Assembly (NCBI GenBank): GCA_903939005.1
Contig: CAJAFH010000022.1
Location: 1-5,048 of the forward strand
Direction of reading: 5' to 3'
From: an uncultured Actinomycetes bacterium
GTDB taxonomy: Bacteria > Actinomycetota > Actinomycetes > Nanopelagicales > Nanopelagicaceae
DNA length: 5,048 nucleotides
Part shown: positions 1 through 5,048 of the stretch, piece by piece
Layout of the letters: every line of letters begins with the position of its first letter
Numbering within the stretch: position 1 is the stretch's first letter
Program-made: the position numbers and the translations under genes
The notes under the pieces: generated by a model
Seen by the model: only the letters and a program-made list of their open reading frames with translations
Told to the model about the DNA's origin: nothing
The model's database searches: none

Positions 1-3
1 GAC

Positions 4-12
4 TGTGGATAA
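4..12 (-). promoter_or_regulatory. DnaA-box-like 9-mer (TTATCCACA on minus strand)
   Basis: The plus strand reads TGTGGATAA, the exact reverse complement of the classical DnaA box TTATCCACA. It lies 31 bases before the first possible start codon of the SAF gene. No second copy is visible in the window and no origin genes (dnaA, dnaN) are near, so it is not evidence of an origin. It may be a lone DnaA-binding site or chance. One frame through it also gives a TAA stop at 10-12, so it could be the last codons of a gene to the left of the window. Confidence 0.3.
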
Positions 13-43
13 GTAAATTTGAAATGTCCGATCGCACCGTTAG

Positions 44-652
44 ATGCCTTTCATGTCAATCAAAAAATCCAAAATTCAAACACGAGTGCTAATAGCAGCA
101 TCTCTGCTAGTCGCATCCATCCTCTCTAGCATCCTAATCTCAGTACTTTCAAATCAGAAGCAAAGTTTCTGGATTGCAAATCGCGAACTCACTCCCGGCC
201 AACAAATTGCCGCCTCGGATATCTCAAAAGTTCAAGTCAACATTTCGGCGATTTCTAATAACTATGTTCCAGCCGAAGTTAATCCAATCGGCAGCATTGT
301 GATTAATCGAATTCAGCGCACTTCGTTAATTGCAACTCAATCAATTAGCTCGCAAAACGAAGCCATCAATAGCGCCGAAGTTTCGTTGACGATTCGAGCA
401 ATTGATCTGCCGGCTTCTGTTTTAGCTGGAGATCGCATAAGTGTTTATCTTCTAGAAGATGCCGAGTCAGGTGCTTTCCCGTCTGAACCAGAGTTAGTGC
501 TTAGCGATATCTACCTAGGCTCCATCGAACGTAAGAATTCCAATTTCGGGTCAGAAGCAGCAATCACCATTGCAATTGGGCGAGAAGAGATTTCGGATGT
601 GCTCAGATCTACAACTTATGGTCGATTAGTGGTGGTCAAACTAAATGGTTGA
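44..652 (+). CDS. Membrane-anchored SAF-domain protein (CpaB/RcpC-like)
   Basis: The 202-residue protein has a short basic N-terminus (K7, K8, K10, R14), then one hydrophobic segment at about residues 15-36, so it is probably an inner-membrane anchor with the rest outside the cytoplasm. Residues about 43-103 fit a SAF domain: an aromatic start, then NRELTPGQQI, then ASDI followed by a V-rich strand, and a second strand near IGSIVINRI. SAF domains occur in CpaB/RcpC proteins of Flp/Tad pili and in many actinobacterial proteins of unknown role. The C-terminal half is beta-rich with no catalytic motif that I recognise. Its end overlaps the CpaE-like gene by 8 bases, suggesting translational coupling. 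No convincing Shine-Dalgarno precedes ATG 44. An in-frame ATG at 53 (Met4) is an equally possible start. A pilus role is only inferred, because no other pilus gene is visible. Confidence 0.8.
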   Translation: MPFMSIKKSKIQTRVLIAASLLVASILSSILISVLSNQKQSFWIANRELTPGQQIAASDISKVQVNISAISNNYVPAEVNPIGSIVINRIQRTSLIATQSISSQNEAINSAEVSLTIRAIDLPASVLAGDRISVYLLEDAESGAFPSEPELVLSDIYLGSIERKNSNFGSEAAITIAIGREEISDVLRSTTYGRLVVVKLNG

Positions 653-1742
653 AAGCAGTACACACACAATCATTACGGCGATATCAGATAGTAATTTTGA
701 GAGTTTCGTATCGAGCAACTTACATTCCCAAGGCTGGGACATCGTTGCTAGAGCCGTAGATATTGCTGCGTTACAAGTTTTCCTTAGCCAGAATCCAGAA
801 ACAGCCAAGAACTCAATCTTGATTTATGCCCCAGATTTACCGGGCTTTAGCGATGACTCTGTTGCAAATTTGCGAACTGCAGTTCGCCACATTATTGGCT
901 ACGGCACAGAATCCGAGATAATTCGTTTTGGATCGCTTTCGCCAAGACCGACAGACCCAGCCGAATTAGTTTCGCAAATTCGCTCTGTTCTACGACGAGA
1001 ATTTCGCGAACCGCTTATCTCCAGCCATAAAGTCAGCAATTTAGCTGGTGCCAAAGTTATTGCGATCGCATCTGCCGGCTCAGCAACAGGTGCCACAACT
1101 TTGGCGCTAAATCTGGCGATGGAATCTAGTTTGCTGGAAAAGCGGACTCTTCTCATTGATGGCAATTCAATCGAACCTACAATTTCAATTGCTCTGGAGC
1201 TACGCAATTTGAGAGGCGATCAAAACCCTAGGTTGGTCTCACAACTTCTTTGGGCATATGAATTAACTGAAGCCAAGAGTGCCAGCTTCGACAAATTCAT
1301 GACTACTGCTTATGCAAATTTTGATCTAATAGTTATCGATCTCGGTTCGGTTTCAAATTTGGCTATGAAATTAACTGATCGTCGCTGGAATTCCCAATGT
1401 TTGATTTGGAGTAGCGATAACTGCGATGAAATTTGGATCAATTCAAGGCCAGATGAAATTGGCCGTTTTAGATTGACCCGGCTAATACAAGAATTAACCA
1501 AGAATAAAATCAAAGCAAAGTTGCAATTCATAGCAAACCTAGAAGTACCTCGTCGTCGCAGTGACCAAGGTGCCCATGAGTTAGCGGCGCAGATAGATGA
1601 ACTAAATCCACTAAATCGATTGACTCTGCCCAGAGATAATCGGGCAGTGGCAGCTGCGGCAATCAGTAGTTCCTCGCTTAGCGAAGCAAGCCCAAAATCG
1701 ATGTTGCGTAAGGCGATCCATAAGATTGCCAGCGAGGTCTAG
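645..1742 (+). CDS. CpaE-like ParA/MinD-family protein with degenerate P-loop
   Basis: The 365-residue protein has two parts. Residues 1 to about 120 look like a receiver-type alpha/beta domain. By eye, its usual phospho-acceptor Asp position (end of strand 3, ILIYAPDLPG) is Ala62. Residues about 135-340 follow the ParA/MinD plan: strand AKVIAIA, P-loop region SAGSATGATT (143-152), a helix ALNLA, the strand TLLID ending in Asp172, and the Walker B strand LIVID ending in Asp232. The P-loop lysine is replaced by Ala150 and the signature lysine is absent, so normal ATP hydrolysis is doubtful. CpaE proteins position Tad pilus machinery, and actinobacterial relatives also occur without pili. The start overlaps the SAF gene by 8 bases. 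A GGTGG about 10 bases upstream is a weak ribosome site. The family call is good; the function is unknown. Confidence 0.8.
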   Translation: MVESSTHTIITAISDSNFESFVSSNLHSQGWDIVARAVDIAALQVFLSQNPETAKNSILIYAPDLPGFSDDSVANLRTAVRHIIGYGTESEIIRFGSLSPRPTDPAELVSQIRSVLRREFREPLISSHKVSNLAGAKVIAIASAGSATGATTLALNLAMESSLLEKRTLLIDGNSIEPTISIALELRNLRGDQNPRLVSQLLWAYELTEAKSASFDKFMTTAYANFDLIVIDLGSVSNLAMKLTDRRWNSQCLIWSSDNCDEIWINSRPDEIGRFRLTRLIQELTKNKIKAKLQFIANLEVPRRRSDQGAHELAAQIDELNPLNRLTLPRDNRAVAAAAISSSSLSEASPKSMLRKAIHKIASEV

Positions 1743-1753
1743 TTTTAGGCTGC

Positions 1754-1778
1754 GGCAACTCTTCCAATAGAGTTAGCC
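1754..1778 (+). promoter_or_regulatory. Hairpin directly before the DUF6912-like start codon
   Basis: Bases 1754-1762 (GGCAACTCT) pair with 1769-1774 (AGAGTT) and 1776-1778 (GCC). This gives a 9-bp stem with one bulged A (1775) and a 6-base loop (TCCAAT). It ends one base before the ATG at 1780 and fills most of the 37-base gap after the CpaE-like gene. No U-tract follows, so it is a poor intrinsic terminator. It could modulate translation or stabilise mRNA. The pairing is read directly; the role is inferred. Confidence 0.45.
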
Positions 1779-1779
1779 C

Positions 1780-2178
1780 ATGCGCGGATACTTGGCTTTA
1801 ACTCCAGATGAGTTAGCTCAGCTATTAGGCGATGGCGAAATTTCAATAGATACCGCCTTTGTTCCAACTGGCCAATTTAAAAGCAGCAATCCAGAACTCG
1901 GTGAAGAAGAGTCCGAATACATTCTCTCGCTATTGGCCGCTGAAGATTCAATTTCATATCAAGGCGATTCCGCGAAATTCTCATTTGTATTAGCAGTAGA
2001 CCTAGAGGCATCACAGATCGGGCAAGAATCAGAGGTCGAGGTGGATCTAACTTCACCAATTAGATTTAGTCAGGCCGATTGCTTATTCGTCGGAGCTGCA
2101 GATGACAATGATGGCGAACTAACTTGGTATGCGGCGCAAGAGATTGCGATTCAGCTACCTAACTGGCAGGTTTCTTAA
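1780..2178 (+). CDS. DUF6912-like actinobacterial protein of unknown function
   Basis: The 132-residue, acidic, apparently cytoplasmic protein has no signal peptide or membrane segment. The N-terminus MRGYLALTPDELAQLL followed by an FVPTG motif (about 28-32), then EEESEYILSLLAAEDS and a VLAVDL strand (about 71-76), resemble what I recall of DUF6912. That family typically starts MRVYxPxT with an AVT motif, an EExE-type helix rich in Ala, and a VxAxDV strand. The match is from memory of the family pattern, not a search. The start is supported because the family begins at MR, but no Shine-Dalgarno is present and a hairpin ends one base upstream. The stop TAA is directly followed by the pdtaS ATG with no spacer, so the two genes are probably co-translated. 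One cysteine is visible (CLFVG region). No function is known to me. Confidence 0.75.
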   Translation: MRGYLALTPDELAQLLGDGEISIDTAFVPTGQFKSSNPELGEEESEYILSLLAAEDSISYQGDSAKFSFVLAVDLEASQIGQESEVEVDLTSPIRFSQADCLFVGAADDNDGELTWYAAQEIAIQLPNWQVS

Positions 2179-3648
2179 ATGAGCCGGATCGAAAATCTAC
2201 TTAATCGGCGTAGCACGCTAACTCCTTCGCAAATTTATCGACTTCAAGAACTTATCGCTGACTGGCAATTGCTAACAGATCTTTCTTTCGCAGACCTTGT
2301 TCTCTGGGTTCCACTTCGCTTCGATGCCACTTCTTGGCCAACTGGATATGTGGCCATCGCACATATTCGCCCAACTACTGCAGCAACAGTTTTCGCAAAT
2401 GACTTAATTGGTTCCGAAGTAACTTGGGGAGAACGCCCACGTTTAGATGAAGCACTTTCGAGCGCCGACATTGTTCGAGATTCCGAACCTGAATTAGTCG
2501 GTGACTTACTCATTAAAGAAGAGACGATTCCAGTAATTTATGAAGGTCAAGTAATCGCGGTTATCTCACGCCACCGTAATGCTGAGTTAATGCGCTCGCC
2601 CAGCCGGTTAGAACTGAACTATCGCGAGATCGCTAACAATCTTTACCGCATGGTTGTCGAAGGTACGTATCCATATCAAGATGCTTCCTCAATATTCGAT
2701 CCTTCTGCTCGTGTGGGTGATGGCCTGATTCGCCTTGATTTAAACGGTGTCATTACTTACGCCAGCCCTAATGCTAGATCTGCCTTTAACCGAATGGGTT
2801 GGGGCAATGACTTAGAGAGCTTTAATTTGGGCGAGGTTGCTTCGCAAGTATCTATGCAACGAAATGAATCACACCACGAAGGAATTAGTAGTTCGCTAAG
2901 CGGAAAATCTTTGCGTCGTGCTGAAATTGAGAACGAAGGTGCCACGATTGATTTAATGGTGATGCCTTTGTTGCAAGGCGGCGATCGTATTGGGGCCATT
3001 GTTTTACTACACAATGTTACGGAGTTACGTCGTCGCGAACGCGAATTAGTAACCAAAGATGCCACCATTCGCGAAGTTCATCACCGAGTTAAGAATAATT
3101 TGCAGACGGTTTCAGCGCTTTTGCGATTACAGGCACGACGTATTGCAGAGCCACAGGCAAGTGCTGCTCTCGAAGAAGCGGTTCGCCGAATAGCATCGAT
3201 CGCACTTGTTCACGAAACACTTTCAAATAGCGCCGATGCCAAAGTAGCTTTCGATCAGGTGCTAGATAATCTGGTTATTCACGCAGCAGACTTAAGCCCT
3301 CGCATGAGCGAAATCAACATTCGACGTAGTGGTTCACTGGCTGAAATTGATCCGCGTATTGCCACGCCGCTGGCTCTGATCGTCACTGAATTGATTCACA
3401 ACGCTCTCGAACATGGGCTAGCTGAACGAGGAAGCAACTTAGTTATTCATTGTGAACGCTTTGAAAGTAAAGCAAGAGTCACAGTTAGCGATGATGGCGC
3501 CGGATTACCAAGTGATTTTGATTTAGTTAACTCATCTAATTTAGGGTTACAAATTGTAAGAACTCTGACTGAAAATGAATTGCGTGGTCAGATTAAATTA
3601 ACTTCGGGGGAGTCTGGCACCCAAGCAACCTTGGAGTTCCCGCTTTAG
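2179..3648 (+). CDS. pdtaS: PdtaS-type sensor histidine kinase
   Basis: The 489-residue protein is close to the roughly 500 residues of mycobacterial PdtaS and has no membrane segments, so it should be cytosolic. Residues about 5-150 fit the N-terminal GAF-type domain. Residues about 180-283 form a PAS domain (GDGLIRLDLNGVITYASPNA to LLHNVTEL). The HisKA_2 dimerisation box follows with REVHHRVKNNLQTV; the acceptor is His301 or His302. The HATPase domain shows the N box with Asn408 (TELIHNALEHG), G1 DDGAGLP (438-444) and G2 SSNLGLQIV (452-460). All catalytic motifs look intact. The family phosphorylates PdtaR, an ANTAR-domain RNA-binding antiterminator, and no such gene is in the window. The N-terminal sensor region has no cysteine. 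The ATG abuts the preceding stop codon. The gene ends in a 4-base overlap with convergent whiB1, the arrangement I recall from M. tuberculosis. Confidence 0.92.
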   Translation: MSRIENLLNRRSTLTPSQIYRLQELIADWQLLTDLSFADLVLWVPLRFDATSWPTGYVAIAHIRPTTAATVFANDLIGSEVTWGERPRLDEALSSADIVRDSEPELVGDLLIKEETIPVIYEGQVIAVISRHRNAELMRSPSRLELNYREIANNLYRMVVEGTYPYQDASSIFDPSARVGDGLIRLDLNGVITYASPNARSAFNRMGWGNDLESFNLGEVASQVSMQRNESHHEGISSSLSGKSLRRAEIENEGATIDLMVMPLLQGGDRIGAIVLLHNVTELRRRERELVTKDATIREVHHRVKNNLQTVSALLRLQARRIAEPQASAALEEAVRRIASIALVHETLSNSADAKVAFDQVLDNLVIHAADLSPRMSEINIRRSGSLAEIDPRIATPLALIVTELIHNALEHGLAERGSNLVIHCERFESKARVTVSDDGAGLPSDFDLVNSSNLGLQIVRTLTENELRGQIKLTSGESGTQATLEFPL

Positions 3649-3652
3649 AACT
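3621..3652. terminator. Possible weak bidirectional terminator at the pdtaS/whiB1 junction
   Basis: Two small inverted repeats sit at the convergent gene ends: CCAAG-CAAC-CTTGG at 3621-3634 and AGTTC with an 8-base loop to GAACT at 3635-3652, the second spanning both stop codons. Each stem is only 5 bp and neither is followed by a T-tract on either strand, so intrinsic termination is unproven. There is no intergenic DNA here, so any terminator must lie within coding sequence. Confidence 0.2.
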
Positions 3653-3914
3653 GGTTTAGTTGTTCTTGCAGACGCGCACGATTACGTGCTGCGCGACGCT
3701 TTAGTGCACGACGTTCATCTTCTGATAAACCGCCCCAAACTCCGGCATCTTGTCCGCTCTCAAGTGCCCAAGCCAAGCAGGCATCTTTAACAATGCAGCG
3801 ATTACAAACCTTTTTTGCTTCTTCAATCTGGGTAATGGCAGGGCCAGTGTTTCCGACTGGGAAGAACAGCTCAGGATCTTCGTCGCGGCAAGCAGATTGA
3901 TGACGCCAATCCAT
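3645..3914 (-). CDS. whiB1: WhiB1-type iron-sulfur transcription factor
   Basis: The 89-residue protein carries the four Wbl cysteines C9, C37, C40 and C46 (the last three as CNRCIVKDAC), which bind a [4Fe-4S] cluster. It also has the G58-V-W-G-G turn and a basic C-terminal tail (RRALKRRAARNRAR) for DNA contact. The start MDWRH and the stretch CRDEDPELFFPVGN match M. tuberculosis WhiB1 almost residue for residue as I recall it, so the subfamily call is firm. WhiB1 binds domain 4 of the housekeeping sigma factor; its cluster reacts with nitric oxide, and it is essential in mycobacteria. A good ribosome site (AGGTGG, 7 bases from ATG) fixes the start. The stop overlaps the convergent pdtaS stop by 4 bases. 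The length is a few residues above the mycobacterial form. Confidence 0.96.
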   Translation of the reverse strand: MDWRHQSACRDEDPELFFPVGNTGPAITQIEEAKKVCNRCIVKDACLAWALESGQDAGVWGGLSEDERRALKRRAARNRARLQEQLNQF

Positions 3915-3921
3915 GAGAACA

Positions 3922-3927
3922 CCACCT
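3922..3927 (-). promoter_or_regulatory. whiB1 ribosome binding site
   Basis: The minus strand reads AGGTGG followed by 7 bases and then the whiB1 ATG. It is the clearest Shine-Dalgarno in the window, where most other starts have weak sites or none, and it supports MDWRH as the true N-terminus. Confidence 0.7.
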
Positions 3928-4114
3928 ATCCTTGAAATCTCGCGTACAGAAGCCAGTTCCGTACCTGTTAAGTAATTTGATCTAGCTACGATCTTGATGT
4001 CGTAAGGTGCTTATTCTCCCGTGCTCTCACCCTTAATACAAGGACATAACGCAGGGGATTTCCCGATTACGCGTGATTTATCTCGCTTGCATTTAATTCT
4101 TCACCAACTAAATG
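3928..4114 (-). promoter_or_regulatory. whiB1 upstream region, promoter not resolved
   Basis: About 190 non-coding bases separate the whiB1 ribosome site from the 3' end of the tRNA gene and should hold the whiB1 promoter. I see no convincing -10/-35 pair. A short dyad TACGA-N8-TCGTA lies at 3987-4004, and CGTAC is repeated at 3943-3947 and 3960-3964; either could be an operator or chance. A weak 6-bp inverted repeat (CATTTA at 4090-4095, TAAATG at 4109-4114) abuts the tRNA 3' end, but it is AT-only apart from its outermost pair and has a 13-base loop. I find no coding sequence here: reading frames through it are short and run into the tRNA. Confidence 0.4.
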
Positions 4115-4186
4115 TGCCCCCGACAGGATTCGAACCTGTGCACCCGCCTCCGGAGGGCGGTGCTCTATCCCCTGAGCTACGGGGGC
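4115..4186 (-). tRNA. tRNA-Arg (anticodon CCG)
   Basis: The minus strand folds into a complete 72-base cloverleaf. The acceptor stem GCCCCCG/CGGGGGC has 7 perfect pairs, and the D arm is GCTC-AGGGGATA-GAGC. The anticodon arm is CCGCC-CTCCGGA-GGCGG, the variable loop is GTGC, and the T arm is ACAGG-TTCGAAT-CCTGT, with discriminator A at 4115. The anticodon CCG (4151-4153) reads the arginine codon CGG. The 3' CCA is not encoded (CAT follows the discriminator), so it must be added after transcription, as is usual in many actinobacteria. No integrase or duplicated tRNA end is seen nearby. It is divergent from msrA. Confidence 0.97.
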
Positions 4187-4255
4187 GCAATGGCAAGGTT
4201 ATCAGTAGCGCAGATGTTAATTATTACTGGAAAATATCATCGCATCTGAACTCGT

Positions 4256-4285
4256 ATGACAATTTTGCGGGCTTACTGCCAGAAT
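4256..4285 (+). promoter_or_regulatory. Candidate msrA promoter, possibly leaderless
   Basis: ATGACA at 4256-4261 matches five of six bases of the -35 consensus TTGACA. After 18 bases, CAGAAT at 4280-4285 matches four of six bases of TATAAT. A start of transcription about seven bases on would fall at the ATG at 4292, giving a leaderless mRNA, which is common in actinobacteria. No Shine-Dalgarno precedes that ATG. This was read by eye and is tentative. Confidence 0.35.
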
Positions 4286-4291
4286 ATTGCC

Positions 4292-4816
4292 ATGAATCAG
4301 AGCGCATACTTTGCAACCGGTTGTTTTTGGGGCGCCGAACGTCGTTTCTGGCAGTTAGCCGGAGTTATTGAAACCAGTGTTGGCTACATGGGTGGCACTC
4401 GCCCAAATCCAAGTTACGAACAAGTCTGCACTGGCGTAACTGGCCATGCCGAAATGGTGCATGTTCGCTTCGATGATGAGCAGATTTCATATCAGCGTTT
4501 ACTTGAAGAGTTTTGGACGATGCATGATCCGACTTCACTTAATCAACAAGGTGGCGACATCGGAACTCAGTACCGCAGTTCTATTTATGCAACGACGCCC
4601 GATCAATTAACTCAGGCAATTAAATCTCGCGATCTTTATCAAGAAGTTTTAACCAAAGCTGGCCTAGACCCAATCGTGACTGAAATTCTCAGTGCTGATG
4701 GAGTTGAATATTTCATGGCCGAGGATTACCACCAAAAGTATTTGCATAAGAATCCAAATGGTTATGACTGTCATTCCAGTACTGGCGTTGCATTTCCGGT
4801 TGGGGTGGTTCTCTAA
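4292..4816 (+). CDS. msrA: Peptide-methionine (S)-S-oxide reductase MsrA
   Basis: MsrA reduces the S form of methionine sulfoxide in proteins, using thioredoxin for recycling. From the ATG at 4292 the protein has 174 residues, normal for the family. The catalytic motif GCFWGAE contains Cys11. Other family landmarks are GYMGG (31-35), GHAE (51-54, with the active-site Glu54), [19 protein letters not shown] (78-96) and YHQKYL (146-151). Cys160 in NPNGYDCH matches the position of the resolving cysteine in the NGYTCH motif I recall from mycobacterial MsrA. The frame is open back to an ATG at 4256, which would add 12 residues (MTILRAYCQNIA). I prefer 4292 because MsrA proteins usually begin only a few residues before the catalytic motif. 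The stop overlaps the msrB start by one base (TAATG), so the two are an operon. Confidence 0.95.
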   Translation: MNQSAYFATGCFWGAERRFWQLAGVIETSVGYMGGTRPNPSYEQVCTGVTGHAEMVHVRFDDEQISYQRLLEEFWTMHDPTSLNQQGGDIGTQYRSSIYATTPDQLTQAIKSRDLYQEVLTKAGLDPIVTEILSADGVEYFMAEDYHQKYLHKNPNGYDCHSSTGVAFPVGVVL

Positions 4817-5048
4817 TGAGTGAAAGTAATTATCCAGTAAAAGTTAATGAAGCAGAGCTAAAGGCGAAGTTAGATTCACTTTCTTACGATGTTTTGCGTA
4901 ATGCTGCAACTGAACGACCATTTACTGGTGAATACACCGATACTGACAAAGTTGGTGTCTATAAATGTAAAGCTTGCGCCGCCGAACTATTCCGCAGCGA
5001 AACTAAATTTCATTCCGGCTGCGGTTGGCCGTCTTTCTATGCACCCTC
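4816..5048 (+). CDS. msrB: Peptide-methionine (R)-S-oxide reductase MsrB, 3'-truncated by window end
   Basis: The first 77 residues are present and the frame is still open at the window edge. MsrB reduces the R form of methionine sulfoxide and so complements MsrA. The visible landmarks are the ERPFTGEY segment (33-40), the zinc-binding CKAC pair (Cys51, Cys54) and SGCGWPSFY (67-75), whose Cys69 sits where many MsrB proteins have the resolving cysteine. The second zinc pair and the catalytic cysteine (RxCxN motif) should lie beyond the window. The ATG overlaps the msrA stop by one base, and a GGGGTGG 7 bases upstream can serve as ribosome site, so expression is coupled to msrA. It is partial only because of the window, with no sign of a broken gene. 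Confidence 0.95.
   Translation, partial: MSESNYPVKVNEAELKAKLDSLSYDVLRNAATERPFTGEYTDTDKVGVYKCKACAAELFRSETKFHSGCGWPSFYAP

Noticed and set aside
24..92. Tiny 22-codon frame with a CxxC motif (MSDRTVRCLSCQ...) at the left edge
   Set aside because: It overlaps the SAF gene start in another frame, is very short and has no ribosome site, so the CxxC is probably chance.
1061..1070. Palindrome TGCGATCGCA, resembling the cyanobacterial HIP1 octamer
   Set aside because: It is a single copy inside coding sequence of an actinobacterial genome, not the dense repeat pattern that defines HIP1.
899..1207. Minus-strand 102-codon open frame inside the CpaE-like gene
   Set aside because: It lies wholly within a well-supported gene, has low-complexity R/S/A-rich composition and no recognisable domain: a shadow frame. 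The minus-strand frames within 1310-1531, 1877-2059, 2244-2513 and 2757-3068 are rejected on the same grounds.
3701..3935. Open frames on both strands overlapping whiB1 (minus 3701-3925, plus 3750-3935)
   Set aside because: The WhiB1 frame has all four conserved cysteines, a strong ribosome site and full-length family similarity; the others are its shadows.
4115..4186. tRNA-Arg as an integration site for a mobile element
   Set aside because: tRNA-Arg genes are frequent attachment sites, but no integrase, repeated tRNA end or compositional shift is seen on either side.
4021..4371. Plus-strand 116-codon open frame across the tRNA region
   Set aside because: It reads antisense through tRNA-Arg, giving the familiar TGFEP-type artefact peptide, then runs into msrA in another frame. 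No family similarity and no ribosome site.
1..5048. CRISPR array, insertion sequence or tandem repeat
   Set aside because: No spaced direct repeats, terminal inverted repeats, transposase motifs or tandem repeats were found by reading through the window.

Overview
The window looks like a chromosomal segment of a low-GC actinobacterium. The clearest marker is a WhiB1-type iron-sulfur protein, a family confined to Actinomycetota and their phages. It lies tail-to-tail with a PdtaS-type histidine kinase, next to a CpaE-like/SAF gene pair and a DUF6912-like gene. From memory, Mycobacterium tuberculosis has whiB1 (Rv3219) convergent with pdtaS (Rv3220c) and a ParA/Soj-like gene (Rv3213c) close by, so this is probably a conserved actinobacterial neighbourhood. 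Codon use leans to A/T (TTA, AAT and GAA are common) and intergenic spaces are short. This fits a streamlined freshwater lineage such as Nanopelagicales (acI), but that placement is inference.

Layout: a 43-base left flank carries a perfect DnaA-box-like 9-mer. Then come four plus-strand genes that look co-transcribed. They are a membrane-anchored SAF-domain protein (44-652), a CpaE-like protein (645-1742, 8-base overlap), a DUF6912-like protein (1780-2178) and the histidine kinase pdtaS (2179-3648, starting directly after the previous stop). A 9-bp hairpin fills the only gap in the run, just before the DUF6912-like gene. whiB1 is on the minus strand (3914-3645) and its stop codon overlaps that of pdtaS. 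About 200 bases of whiB1 upstream DNA follow, then tRNA-Arg(CCG) on the minus strand (4115-4186). Divergent from the tRNA is the methionine sulfoxide reductase pair msrA (best start 4292) and msrB (from 4816, cut by the window end), overlapping by one base.

How the genes relate: pdtaS should sense a signal through GAF and PAS domains and phosphorylate an ANTAR-type RNA-binding regulator (PdtaR) encoded elsewhere. WhiB1 is a redox/NO-responsive partner of the housekeeping sigma factor. msrA and msrB repair the S and R forms of oxidised methionine. The window therefore has a redox and stress theme, although the three units are transcribed separately. The SAF/CpaE pair recalls Flp/Tad pilus CpaB/CpaE, but no other pilus gene is present and the CpaE-like protein has lost its P-loop lysine.

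I see no mobile element, CRISPR array or clear novel system. The points most worth checking are the degenerate CpaE-like ATPase, the hairpin before the DUF6912-like start, the cysteine-free PdtaS sensor domain and a possible leaderless msrA.
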